From NCBI GenBank assembly GCA_041402005.1, contig JAWKTB010000004.1:124001-188000 (forward strand): 64,000 bases of DNA, written 5' to 3'. This stretch comes from JAJRXR01 sp041402005. Lineage in GTDB: Bacteria; Planctomycetota; Phycisphaerae; Phycisphaerales; UBA1924. The stretch's first letter is position 1, and each line of letters opens with the position of its first letter. The notes beneath the pieces were generated by a model. It ran no database searches. It had not been told where the DNA came from and worked only from the letters and a program-made list of their open reading frames with translations. This document shows positions 8,554 to 17,027 of this stretch, in pieces. Position numbers and translations under genes: made by a program.

Positions 8554-10881
8554 ATGATGATGTTGAAGAACAGACTGGCTTTGTGTGCGGGGGCGACCGG
8601 GTTGCTCGCCCTTGCCTGCTCGATCGCGGCGGCGGAGCCGACCATGGTCGTGCCCTCGCCGAGCGTCCAGCACGACGTCACCCGCTACCTCTCGGTCAGC
8701 GACTTCGCGCTCGAGCGCACCAGGGTTGATGGACGCCTCGGCGAGCAGCTCAAGATCGAAATCAACCTCGAAGGCGTCAACCACGCCTTCTCGCTCAGCC
8801 CATTCAGCCTCCGCTCCCCGAACTTCAAGGCCATGGCCCAGGTCGAAGGCGGCAAGATCGTCGAGATCGAGGCCCCCGCCCCCAGGACCTACCGAGGCGT
8901 CAGCGACGATGGCGCCCTGACCATCGTCGGCTCACTCCTCGACAACGGCTTCCGGGGCCAGATCCTCGAGCATGCCGAGAAGGGGCACGCCTGGGGCATC
9001 CAGCCCCTGGACGACGTCGTCCCGGGTTCCGACGCCGACCTCTACCTCGTCTTCAGCACCGCCGACGAGATGCCCACCGGCCAGTCCTGCGGCGGCGCCG
9101 TCCTCGGCGACGACCTGGACGCCTTCGACCACCACGTCGAGATCGGCGCCTCCGGGACGCGCGGCCAGCTCCTCGCCTGCGAGATCATCATCGACGCCGA
9201 CTACAACTTCTACGCCAACGACAACGGCAGCAACGAGGCCGCGACGATCGCCGACATCGAGAACGTCATGGCCGGCGTCGACACCGTCTACATGCGCGAC
9301 GTCAACGTCACCTTCATCCTCAACCAGATCCTCGTCCGCACCGACTCGGGCTCCAACCCCTACACCACCAACGACCCGGACACACTGCTCACCCAGGTCC
9401 GCAACGCCTGGGTCGGCACCGGCGCCGACCGTGACCTCGTCCACATGTTCACCGGGCGGAACATCACGGGCAGCGTGATCGGAATCGCCTACCTGAGCGG
9501 CGCCTGCTCGAACAACCAGGGCTACGGCCTCTCCGAGTCCAAGTTCACCTTCTCCATCAACAGCCGCATCGCGCTGACCGCCCACGAGATCGGGCACAAC
9601 TTCAGCGCCCAGCACTGCTCCGGCGGCGCCTGCTACATCATGTGCGCCGGCCTCGGCGGGTGTGGCGGCATCTCACCCCCCGGCGTCACCGGCGCTGGCT
9701 TCGGCACGACCGCCAAGAACTCCATCTCCAACTTCGCCGCCAGCCATGGGTGCATCGAGCCCGCCGGCCCCCCCTTCCTCGAGTGGCCCTTCTTCCAGGA
9801 CTTCGCCTCCACCACCATCGACACCGACGTCTGGCAGGGCGGCAGCGGCGCCCTCATCAACACCGGCGCCGTCGGCGAGCCCAGCGCCCCCAACTCCCTC
9901 AACCTCGACTTTGCCGACACCATCGAGACCGGACGCTTCAACCTCGGCGACGACGTCGGCCAGCCCCTCCACATCAGCCTCTACACCGAGCACCGCTCCG
10001 TCGAGTCCGGCGAGAGCCTCTTCCTCGAGTACCAGAACATCGCCAGCTCCTGGATCAACATCGCCACCTTCACCTCCGACGGCGTGACCCAGGACAGCTT
10101 CGACTACCACGAGGTCCCGATCCCGACCCTGGCCTTCTGGTCCGAGGTCAAGTTCCGTCTCCGCGCCTCGGGCAACCAGGGCGATGACGACTGGTACATC
10201 GACGACTTCTCGATCGCTCCCTACGCCGGCATCACGCCCCCGTTCGAGGACGACTTCGAGTCCGGCCTCGACCTCACCTTCGTGTACGCCTCCAACGCCG
10301 GCGGCATCATCAGCACCGCCGCCGACAACGAGCCCTCCGGCTCCAACTCCCTCAACCTCGACAACGCCGACAGCATCACGACCTTCAACGTCAAGATGTC
10401 CGGCCTCTTCGGCACAGCCGACTACTACGTCCACTACTACACGCAGCACAAGGGCGTCGAGTCGGGCGAGACCCTCACCGTCCAGTTCAAGACCCTCGGC
10501 GGGACCTGGCTCCCGCTCGAGACCGTCACCTCCGACGGCGTCAACCAGACCGAGTTCGACCTTCACCAGATCCTGGTGCCCGTCACCGGCTACACCAACG
10601 AGTTCGCCGTCCGCTTCATCGCAAACGGCAACGAGTCCAACGACGATTGGTACATCGACAACCTCGCCGTCACGACCGACTTCATCGAGGACGAGCCGAC
10701 GGGTTGCAACGCGGCCGATCTGGCCGAGCCCTTCGATGTGCTCGACTTCTCCGACGTCGTCTCGTACCTGACCGCGTTCGCGACGTGCGAGGCCGAGGCC
10801 GACCTCGCCGCGCCGTTCGGCTCGTGCGACTTCTCGGACGTGGTCGCCTTCCTCAGCGCGTTCGGGGGCGGCTGCCCGTGA
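8554..10881 (+). CDS. Secreted metzincin metalloprotease with GC-dockerin tail
   Basis: 775 residues. There is a signal peptide (LALCAGATGLLALACSIAAA), a propeptide-like region, then a reprolysin/M12B-like catalytic domain with the zinc motif HEIGHNFSAQH near residue 344 and a Met-turn CYIMCAG about 15 residues later. Two related beta-sandwich modules follow (coded by about 9770-10225 and 10235-10690), each with a PNSLNL or SNSLNL segment and ending in DDWYID. The C-terminus is the Cys-bounded GC-dockerin double repeat (CNAADLAEPFDVLDFSDVV, then ADLAAPFGSCDFSDVVAFL, ending GGGCP). Three adjacent ATG codons are possible starts; the first lies 5 bases after AAGGA. It should be exported and act outside the cytoplasm. 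Its substrate is unknown. Confidence 0.9.
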   Translation: MMMLKNRLALCAGATGLLALACSIAAAEPTMVVPSPSVQHDVTRYLSVSDFALERTRVDGRLGEQLKIEINLEGVNHAFSLSPFSLRSPNFKAMAQVEGGKIVEIEAPAPRTYRGVSDDGALTIVGSLLDNGFRGQILEHAEKGHAWGIQPLDDVVPGSDADLYLVFSTADEMPTGQSCGGAVLGDDLDAFDHHVEIGASGTRGQLLACEIIIDADYNFYANDNGSNEAATIADIENVMAGVDTVYMRDVNVTFILNQILVRTDSGSNPYTTNDPDTLLTQVRNAWVGTGADRDLVHMFTGRNITGSVIGIAYLSGACSNNQGYGLSESKFTFSINSRIALTAHEIGHNFSAQHCSGGACYIMCAGLGGCGGISPPGVTGAGFGTTAKNSISNFAASHGCIEPAGPPFLEWPFFQDFASTTIDTDVWQGGSGALINTGAVGEPSAPNSLNLDFADTIETGRFNLGDDVGQPLHISLYTEHRSVESGESLFLEYQNIASSWINIATFTSDGVTQDSFDYHEVPIPTLAFWSEVKFRLRASGNQGDDDWYIDDFSIAPYAGITPPFEDDFESGLDLTFVYASNAGGIISTAADNEPSGSNSLNLDNADSITTFNVKMSGLFGTADYYVHYYTQHKGVESGETLTVQFKTLGGTWLPLETVTSDGVNQTEFDLHQILVPVTGYTNEFAVRFIANGNESNDDWYIDNLAVTTDFIEDEPTGCNAADLAEPFDVLDFSDVVSYLTAFATCEAEADLAAPFGSCDFSDVVAFLSAFGGGCP

Positions 10882-10907
10882 TCGCCTGAGCGATCTCCGC
10901 ACCAGCA

Positions 10908-10939
10908 GGGCCGGCGGCCGCGTGTCGCCGGCCCTTTTT
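10908..10939 (+). terminator. Rho-independent terminator after the metzincin gene
   Basis: A 9-bp perfect GC stem (GGGCCGGCG / CGCCGGCCC) with a 9-base loop is followed directly by TTTTT. It begins 26 bases after the stop codon. Confidence 0.9.
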
Positions 10940-10978
10940 CATGCGCGGGCCAGAGAGGCCCGTCAGCCGCGACCGGAA

Positions 10979-11061
10979 TGGGCGAGGAGGGATTCGAACC
11001 CCCGTAGGCGTTAGCCAGCAGATTTACAGTCTGCCCCCGTTGGCCACTTGGGTACTCGCCC
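10979..11061 (-). tRNA. tRNA-Tyr (GTA)
   Basis: Cloverleaf with a 7-bp acceptor stem GGGCGAG/CTCGCCC, anticodon loop CTGTAAA giving GTA, a long class II variable arm, the T-loop GGTTCGAATCC and discriminator A. CCA is not encoded. It lies between the metzincin terminator and the GGDEF gene, on the opposite strand to both. Confidence 0.95.
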
Positions 11062-11306
11062 GGGAAGGGTGGAAACCTAGCCCGCCGCCGGGCGGGCGGC
11101 AAGAGACCCGCCGAGAACCATCACCCACCCCCCACTCCGAGGCACGAGGACGCCCCGGGTCCGATACGCCGCCGGTCGACCGGACGGTCACGCCCGAGCA
11201 GGTCCCACCAGTTCGGCCCTGGGCGCCCCAAGGGGCACAAGCGGGGCCCGTTCTCGCCCGATGCATAGCTCCGACGGACCGTCACTGGACCTCGAGGGGC
11301 GTCGGC

Positions 11307-12653
11307 TTGGACACACAAACGATCGAGTTGGTTCTCCTCGGAGTCGCGCTATCGGCCCTCGCCATCGCGCTCCCACGCCGCCACAGCCGCCCGCTCATCC
11401 CGACGGCGGGCATCTTCATCTCCTCCCTGGGCATCTCCATCCTGGCCCTGCACGCGATGCGCTCGAGCATCGCGCTCCGCCTGCCCGAGATCACGTTCCT
11501 CCAGGAAAGCCCCGGCTGGGACATCTGGCGATTCGTCGAACTGGTGGGTCTGATCACGGTCGGCTCGGGCGTCGTGCTTCTCAGCTATGTCGCCGAGGAC
11601 CAGCGCCGCGAGCGCCGCAATGCGAAGTTCCTCCAGAACATCGCCCCCGAGTTGGAGATCTCGCCCGACTTGCTGCAGGCGGTGCTCAAGACCTCGCCCG
11701 GCGCCACGCTCGTGCTCCGCAAGGCGCGGGGCGGCGCCCAGGCCCGCTTCCAGATCGTCTACGCCACCGCCGGCAACCGCTCGCTGCGCCCCGAAAGCCC
11801 GGTCGAGCTCGACGGCGAGTGGTTCCGCGCCCGGTTCTCCCAGACGGTCATCAGCGCCGTCGCCCGGATCGCCGAGTCCGCCCTCGACACGCACCGCGTC
11901 GCCACCGGCGTGTGCACCTGCCGCCAGAGCGACCGTTCGTTCGAGATGACCGCTGGCGCGCACGGCGCCACGGTCATCGTCCTGCTCGAGGAGACCACCG
12001 AGCGCCGGCGCGCCGAGGAGTCGCTCCGCCAGGTCGCCTTCAACGACCCCGTCACGGGCCTGGCCAACCGCTACTTCATGGAGCAGACGCTCGCCGACGC
12101 TATCCGAGAGGCCCGCGCCTCGGAGGCGTGCGCCTTCGCCGTCCTCTACCTCGACTTCGACGGCTTCAAGCAGGTCAACGACCAGCACGGGCACCACGTC
12201 GGCGACGCCCTGCTCAAGAGCATCGGCGATCGGATCCGCTCGGCGATCTCCCGCGCCGAACGCACCCCTGCGGGCGAGCACTTCGCCGCCCGCCTCGGGG
12301 GCGACGAGTTCGCCGTCTGCTTCCGCGACGCAAGACGCGATCGGGCTCGGGCCTTCGCCGAGAGTCTGCGTGAATCGCTCGCCAAGCCGCACCAGCTCGA
12401 CGAGTTGAAGGTGGTCTCGACCGCGAGCATCGGCATGGCGCTGAGCCGCGGACAGCACGAGAACGCCCAGGAGCTGCTCAAGCAGGCGGACGCCGCGATG
12501 TACACCGCCAAGCAGCAGGGCAAGAACCAGGTCGTCGTGTCGGGTGACGACGAGGGCGAGGAGCCCGGCCTGCGCGCTCGCCGCCGGTCCGACTGGACGC
12601 CGCCCCCCCACAATGCCCAGGGCGAGCGAGAGAGCGCCGAGGACGTCGCCTGA
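11307..12653 (+). CDS. Membrane-associated GGDEF diguanylate cyclase
   Basis: 448 residues. About three hydrophobic helices occupy the first 110 residues (IELVLLGVALSALAIAL; IFISSLGISILAL; LVGLITVGSGVVLLSYV). A PAS-like segment follows, then a GGDEF domain with DFDGFKQVND, LGGDEFAVCF near residue 331 and QADAAMYTAK. The intact GGDEF signature predicts synthesis of cyclic di-GMP from GTP. No RxxD inhibitory site is seen five residues before the signature. The start is TTG, chosen because GAGGGG lies 7 bases upstream and it precedes the first membrane helix; the open frame further upstream crosses the tRNA-Tyr gene and was rejected. Nothing else is seen at 11062-11306. Confidence 0.85.
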   Translation: MDTQTIELVLLGVALSALAIALPRRHSRPLIPTAGIFISSLGISILALHAMRSSIALRLPEITFLQESPGWDIWRFVELVGLITVGSGVVLLSYVAEDQRRERRNAKFLQNIAPELEISPDLLQAVLKTSPGATLVLRKARGGAQARFQIVYATAGNRSLRPESPVELDGEWFRARFSQTVISAVARIAESALDTHRVATGVCTCRQSDRSFEMTAGAHGATVIVLLEETTERRRAEESLRQVAFNDPVTGLANRYFMEQTLADAIREARASEACAFAVLYLDFDGFKQVNDQHGHHVGDALLKSIGDRIRSAISRAERTPAGEHFAARLGGDEFAVCFRDARRDRARAFAESLRESLAKPHQLDELKVVSTASIGMALSRGQHENAQELLKQADAAMYTAKQQGKNQVVVSGDDEGEEPGLRARRRSDWTPPPHNAQGERESAEDVA

Positions 12654-12698
12654 AACACCCGGGCGCCATCTCTCACGCCTCGAACGACCACAAGCAGA

Positions 12699-12771
12699 AG
12701 CCGCCTGCCGGACTCGAACCGGCGACCATTGGTTTACAAAACCAATGCTCTACCAACTGAGCTAAGGCGGC
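12699..12771 (-). tRNA. tRNA-Thr (TGT)
   Basis: 73-base cloverleaf with acceptor stem GCCGCCT/AGGCGGC, D-arm AGCTCAGTTGGTAGAGC, anticodon loop TTTGTAA (TGT) and T-arm GCCGGTTCGAGTCCGGC. The discriminator is T and CCA is not encoded. It lies 79 bases downstream of tRNA-Val on the same strand and is probably co-transcribed with it. Confidence 0.95.
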
Positions 12772-12850
12772 GCCGACGGGACGTGCGGAACTCGGACCGC
12801 GCGCCCCTCAAAGACAGCGGCCCCGGGGGGTCTCCCCAGGGCCGGCCCAA

Positions 12851-12924
12851 TGGGCGATACAGGGCTCGAACCTGTGACCTCCAGTGTGTCATACTGGCGC
12901 GCTAGCCAACTGCGCCAATCGCCC
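12851..12924 (-). tRNA. tRNA-Val (GAC)
   Basis: 74-base cloverleaf with acceptor stem GGGCGAT/ATCGCCC, anticodon stem CCAGT/ACTGG with loop ATGACAC (anticodon GAC), T-arm CAGGTTCGAGCCCTG and discriminator A. CCA is not encoded. Confidence 0.95.
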
Positions 12925-12953
12925 ATCCGTCCGCGGTCGCCCGCCGACGCGGG

Positions 12954-12959
12954 AGTATA
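12954..12959 (-). promoter_or_regulatory. Candidate -10 element for the tRNA-Val/tRNA-Thr unit
   Basis: TATACT on the minus strand, about 30 bases before the tRNA-Val 5' end, is the only AT-rich hexamer in a very GC-rich stretch. No good -35 partner is visible, so the call is tentative. Confidence 0.3.
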
Positions 12960-13009
12960 AGCCCCCGCCCCGCCGACCGGCCAGCGGGGCGACGCTCAGT
13001 GACTCAAAT

Positions 13010-13026
13010 CCCGTCCGAGGGACGGG
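13010..13026 (-). terminator. Possible terminator hairpin after the OmpA lipoprotein gene
   Basis: A 7-bp perfect stem CCCGTCC/GGACGGG with a 3-base loop lies about 12 bases after the stop codon. It is followed by ATTTG, a weak U-tract. Confidence 0.4.
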
Positions 13027-13038
13027 CCTCGTCGCCCA

Positions 13039-13704
13039 TCACTGATTCAGGATGACGATCTCGACGCGCCGCGAGTCCTTCTTGGTGCCCTTCGGGTTCG
13101 AGGGACCGAAGGCCGCCGAATAAATCCGGTTGTTGTCCACGCCGCGCTTGACGAGGTACTCCTCTACCGCCAGCGACCGCTCCATCGACAGGTGCTCGTT
13201 GGAGCGCCAGTTGCTCTTCTTGATCGGGTCCGAATCCGTGTACCCCTCGACGCGGATCATCTGCCCGCCGTACTGGCTCTGGATCACCTGGGCCACTCGG
13301 TCCAGCGACGACTTCGACGACGTCTTGAGGTCCGCCTTGCCCGAGTCGAAGAGCACGTCGCCCGCGACCGCGACGATCACGCTCCCCCCGGCGCCGTAGC
13401 TCGACGTCACGCCCGGGATCCCCTCGAACCCGTTGCGGCTGGCCTTCTCACGCTCCGCGTCAAGCTGCGACATGAACTGCTGACGCTGCTCGGCGAGCGC
13501 CCGGTCCTTGTCCGACTGGGCCGCGGCGACCTGCTGGTTCGACTGGGCCACCTTGTCCTGGAGCGAGGCGACCCGCTCACGCAGTCGGGAGTTCTCCTCC
13601 ACCGCCGCGTCGTAGTCCGCCTTCTTGACGTTCTTGCACCCGCCCAGCATGGCGGCGGCGCAGAGCGCGCCGAGAACCAACGCCTTCCCGTATCGCATGT
13701 TCAT
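13039..13704 (-). CDS. OmpA/Pal-family peptidoglycan-binding lipoprotein
   Basis: 221 residues. A lipoprotein signal peptide carries the lipobox LGGC (Cys near residue 23). A coiled coil (about 35-100) is followed by an OmpA C-terminal domain with VLFDSGKADLK, VEGYTDSDPI and RSLAVEEYLVKRGV. The Asp and Arg of that domain normally bind diaminopimelate in peptidoglycan. It should be an outer-membrane or periplasmic lipoprotein tethering envelope to cell wall; the long coiled coil recalls MotB-like or OmpA-like stalk proteins. The start has GGAGG 8 bases upstream; a second ATG two codons later is possible. Confidence 0.9.
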   Translation of the reverse strand: MNMRYGKALVLGALCAAAMLGGCKNVKKADYDAAVEENSRLRERVASLQDKVAQSNQQVAAAQSDKDRALAEQRQQFMSQLDAEREKASRNGFEGIPGVTSSYGAGGSVIVAVAGDVLFDSGKADLKTSSKSSLDRVAQVIQSQYGGQMIRVEGYTDSDPIKKSNWRSNEHLSMERSLAVEEYLVKRGVDNNRIYSAAFGPSNPKGTKKDSRRVEIVILNQ

Positions 13705-13799
13705 CCTTGAACCTCCGGTTGTTCGTTCTGGCCGGGGTTTCGCCCGGCTGCCGGGCAATGTACCCGCTCGCAACCGCGCGTGCGCGGCTCCACCGCGCC

Positions 13800-15194
13800 T
13801 CAGGGGATGTTGATCGGCATCCGAAGCAGCAGCGACAGCAACGCCTCGACCCCCGGCTTGGCGATGATCACCAACAGCGTGCTGACCGCCAGGAAGGGCC
13901 CGTACGGCATCGCCCGCTGCATCTTGCCCCCCGCCAGGCGTCCCAGCATCGCCCAGGCCAGCCCCACGAACGCCGCCCCGAAGAACGCCACCGTCGCGTC
14001 GATCCACCCCAGGCAGGCCCCGACAGCGGCCATCAGATGCACGTCTCCCAGCCCCATCGCCTCCTTGCCGAAGGCCAGCGAGCCCAGCACTCGCACCGCC
14101 CAGACGATCCCGCCCCCGACCAGGTACCCCAGCAGGGCGCCCGCGAGGACGCGGACCCAGAGGGGCGCCGCCCCGGCCTGGGCCAGGGGCCCGCCCGCGG
14201 GGTTCAGGAGCCAGGCGCCGACGAAGGCAAACGCCACCGGGGGCGCCAGGAAGGCCATCTCGCGGACCATCTCCCGCCGAGCGTGGGGGTACTGGATCCA
14301 GAGGTCGGCCCCCCCGGGCGCCTCCTCGGCGTGCTCGACCGTCTCGGACGCCTCGCCCCCGATCGGGACGTCCGTCGCGGCGGGAGCGCCACCCCGCTGC
14401 TTGTCGAGGACCCCCGCCTCCCACTCCTCGTAGTCCTCGAAGCTCCGCCGGATCAGACCGACGCGGAGCAGGACGTTGGACAGGATCAGCCCCAGCCCGC
14501 CCCCGATGGCGCCGCCGACCCAGCGCCACTCCATCGCCAGGGGCGTGGGGATCGTCCACTGCCAGCCGGGCGCCGAGTCCCACCAGGTCCCGTCGGGCGA
14601 CCGCCAGAGCCCTGGCGAGGCCTGCGTCATCACGCCGTGGGCGTGCTCGAACCAGAAGGCGTGCAGGGGGTGGATCAGCAGGCCAGCGGCCGCCGGGACC
14701 CAGGTCAGCACCAAGGGGATCGTGAACGTCTTGGCGTCCACGAGCGTCATCGCGACGAGCGAGCCCACGAGCGTGACCAGCACGACGAACGCCGGCCAGG
14801 TCAGCGTCGGGAGCGAGTAGATCTCGTCTGAGCGCGCCCATTCGGGCTTGATCTGGCCCCAGAACTCCGCCGACCCGGGGACGATGTACCAGAGCGCGTA
14901 CAGCCCCGCGAAGAGGACCGCGACGACCAGCTCGACGATCGGGTACTCGGGGCTGATCCTGCACCCGCAGAACCGGCACTTGCCCCGGAGCAGCACCCAC
15001 CCCAGGATCGGGATGTTCTCACGCCACGTGAGCTTGGTCTGGCACGTCGGGCAGCGCGACGAGGGTCGGACGACCCCGATGCCCCGGGGCAGGCGGTAGA
15101 CCAGCACGTTGATCAGCGACCCCACGCACGCCCCGAAGGCGAAGACGAACATCAGCGTCACGATCTTGGGCGCCCAGGTGTAGAAATCGGCCAT
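13800..15194 (-). CDS. pilD: Prepilin peptidase / N-methyltransferase (A24A, PilD/GspO family)
   Basis: 464 residues. The N-terminal methylation domain has its zinc-binding cysteines, CPTC near residue 47 and CRFCGC near 73. The aspartyl protease core has one catalytic Asp in LVDAKTFTIP (about residue 150) and the second in the GxGD motif GLGDVHLMAAVG (about 380). The two aspartates are usually 60-70 residues apart. Here a long insert of about 160 residues, with hydrophilic Glu/Ala-rich parts, separates them, so the protein is much longer than the 230-290 residues usual in Proteobacteria. It cleaves and methylates the prepilins encoded at both ends of the window. The start overlaps the xseB stop (TGATG). 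Confidence 0.93.
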   Translation of the reverse strand: MADFYTWAPKIVTLMFVFAFGACVGSLINVLVYRLPRGIGVVRPSSRCPTCQTKLTWRENIPILGWVLLRGKCRFCGCRISPEYPIVELVVAVLFAGLYALWYIVPGSAEFWGQIKPEWARSDEIYSLPTLTWPAFVVLVTLVGSLVAMTLVDAKTFTIPLVLTWVPAAAGLLIHPLHAFWFEHAHGVMTQASPGLWRSPDGTWWDSAPGWQWTIPTPLAMEWRWVGGAIGGGLGLILSNVLLRVGLIRRSFEDYEEWEAGVLDKQRGGAPAATDVPIGGEASETVEHAEEAPGGADLWIQYPHARREMVREMAFLAPPVAFAFVGAWLLNPAGGPLAQAGAAPLWVRVLAGALLGYLVGGGIVWAVRVLGSLAFGKEAMGLGDVHLMAAVGACLGWIDATVAFFGAAFVGLAWAMLGRLAGGKMQRAMPYGPFLAVSTLLVIIAKPGVEALLSLLLRMPINIP

Positions 15195-15472
15195 CAGGGC
15201 CCTTCATCGGCCCGATCGACCGCCCCTCCCCCCACTTCCCCGGACTCGATCTGCTCGACGCTCAGCTCCTCGATCCGGGCCTCGGCCACGTCGAGGATCG
15301 CTCGGCAGCGGGCGATCAGCTTGGCGCCCTGCTCGTACGCCGCGATCGACTCCTCCAGCCCGATCTCGCCCGACTCGATCCGCTCGACGAGCAGCTCGAG
15401 TCGTTCGACGGCCTGCTCGTAGCTCAGGTCGGCGTCTGGCGTGGGCGTCGTCTTGGAGGGCTTGCGGGCCAT
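15194..15472 (-). CDS. xseB: Exodeoxyribonuclease VII small subunit
   Basis: 92 residues with the XseB pattern LSYEQAVERLELLVERIESGEIGLEESIAAYEQG. It forms the heterooligomer with XseA that degrades single-stranded DNA. It lies 9 bases downstream of xseA and its stop overlaps the prepilin peptidase start. The C-terminal tail after the helical core is short and Gly/Glu-rich. Confidence 0.95.
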   Translation of the reverse strand: MARKPSKTTPTPDADLSYEQAVERLELLVERIESGEIGLEESIAAYEQGAKLIARCRAILDVAEARIEELSVEQIESGEVGGGAVDRADEGP

Positions 15473-15481
15473 GGCGCCACG

Positions 15482-16996
15482 TTACCCCCCACCCGCGAAG
15501 AGGTCCATCTGGTCAGGGCCCGCTTCGCCCCGGCGAGGCCTCGTGCGTTTGCGTGGGGGCGCGGGCGAAGCGGGCGTGATCCCGTCACTGGTCCCGCCCT
15601 CGGCGATCGACCGGACCGAGCCGTCGGCGAGGCGCGTGACCAGACGCTGCCCCGGCGCGACCTCGTGCACGGATCGGATGAGGCGCCCGCGCTCGTCGAG
15701 GGTTGCGGAGAACCCGCGGGCGAGGACCGCCGCCGGTCCGACGGCGTGCAACTCTCGCTCCAGGGCGTCGAGGCGCTCGCCCTCGAGCTTGACCGAGACC
15801 CGGATCGCCCGATGCAAGCGTCCATGCAGCGCGCGAACGTGCTCGGTCCGTCGGGCGTGCACGACCGAGGGTCGCCCGCGCTCGAGACGCGAGCCGAGAC
15901 GCTCGACTCGCCGGATCGCACGACCGATCCGCTCGCGGGTCGCGTGCGTCAGGCGCCCACGGAGCCAGTCGAGCTGGCGTCGGCGTGTCGCCGCGATCGT
16001 GCGGGGGTCCAGCATGACCGGGCGTCTCGCCACCGACTCCAGGCGCCGACGCTCGAAGACCGCCCGGTCCACGAGCGAGCGCCGGATCCGCCGACGGACC
16101 GTCTCGACCTGCTCGCGCAACGCGACGCGATCGGGGGTCAGACGCATCGCGGCCTGGGTCGGGGTCGCGCACCGCTCGTCGGCGACCAGCTCCGCGATCG
16201 TCAGGTCCGTCTCGTGCCCGATCGCCGCGACGACCGGGATCGGGCACTCGTGGATCGCCTGGGCGATCCCGCGGTCGTTGAAGGCGCCCAGGTCGTCCGC
16301 CGAGCCCCCGCCCCGCGTGACGATGATCGCGTCGACGCCGAGACGTTTGTGGAACTTCGAGAGCGCGCGGATGGCGGCGCGGACCTCGCCCGCCGCAGCT
16401 TCGCCCTGCACCCGGGCGTCCACGACCAGCAGCCCCACCGCCGGGCAGCGCCGCTTGACGGTGTCGATCACGTCCTGCAATGCCGCCCCCGTGCGGCTGG
16501 TGACGACCGCGATCCGGCGCGGGAACGTGGGCAGGGGCCTCTTCTTCTCCGGATCGAACCAGCCCAGCGCCTTGAGCTCCGCCAGCAGCGCCTTCATCGC
16601 CAGCTCGCCCGCGCCCACGCCGACGGGGTCGACGCGCTCGACCACCAGGCTCACCCGCCCGCTCGGCGCGTAGTAGTCCACGCGACCCGTCACCACGACC
16701 TCAAGCCCGACGCGAAGGGGTGTGCGCGACCGCCTCGCCCCCGAGGCAAAGAAGACGGCGTTGATCACCGCCCCCGAATCCGCCAGGTCGAAGTAGAAAT
16801 GTGTCCGCTCGCGGAGGTTGGTGATCTCCCCCACGACGCGGACCTTGGCGGGCAGCCCGTCGCGCAGGGCGCCGTCGATCAGGGCGGCCAATGCAGAAAC
16901 GCTCAGCGGCCTGTCGTCCGCCGAGCGTTCTGGTTTCGTCCCGCCGCGCTTGGCGGCGGACATCCTGGATGGGTCGAAGGGGAGTCTCCCGCTCAC
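15482..16996 (-). CDS. xseA: Exodeoxyribonuclease VII large subunit
   Basis: 504 residues. The N-terminal OB-fold domain (VVGEITNLRERTHFYFDL, about 50-130) is followed by the catalytic domain with RIAVVTSRTGAALQDVIDT, VTRGGGSADDLGAFND and IGHETDLTIAELVAD. Then come a long coiled-coil arm rich in Arg, and a C-terminal segment LARGFSATLDERG. The catalytic Asp and His residues of the family are present. The GTG start gives an N-terminus with RLPFDPSRM; an ATG 11 codons later is equally possible and no strong ribosome site decides between them. The gene is followed closely by xseB. Confidence 0.93.
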   Translation of the reverse strand: MSGRLPFDPSRMSAAKRGGTKPERSADDRPLSVSALAALIDGALRDGLPAKVRVVGEITNLRERTHFYFDLADSGAVINAVFFASGARRSRTPLRVGLEVVVTGRVDYYAPSGRVSLVVERVDPVGVGAGELAMKALLAELKALGWFDPEKKRPLPTFPRRIAVVTSRTGAALQDVIDTVKRRCPAVGLLVVDARVQGEAAAGEVRAAIRALSKFHKRLGVDAIIVTRGGGSADDLGAFNDRGIAQAIHECPIPVVAAIGHETDLTIAELVADERCATPTQAAMRLTPDRVALREQVETVRRRIRRSLVDRAVFERRRLESVARRPVMLDPRTIAATRRRQLDWLRGRLTHATRERIGRAIRRVERLGSRLERGRPSVVHARRTEHVRALHGRLHRAIRVSVKLEGERLDALERELHAVGPAAVLARGFSATLDERGRLIRSVHEVAPGQRLVTRLADGSVRSIAEGGTSDGITPASPAPPRKRTRPRRGEAGPDQMDLFAGGG

Positions 16997-17027
16997 GACC
17001 CGAGTGTATCGGGGCCTCGCAGAGGCC

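Noticed and set aside
10979..12924. Genomic island inserted at the tRNA cluster
   Set aside because: No integrase, direct-repeat attachment sites or composition change were seen around the tRNA genes.
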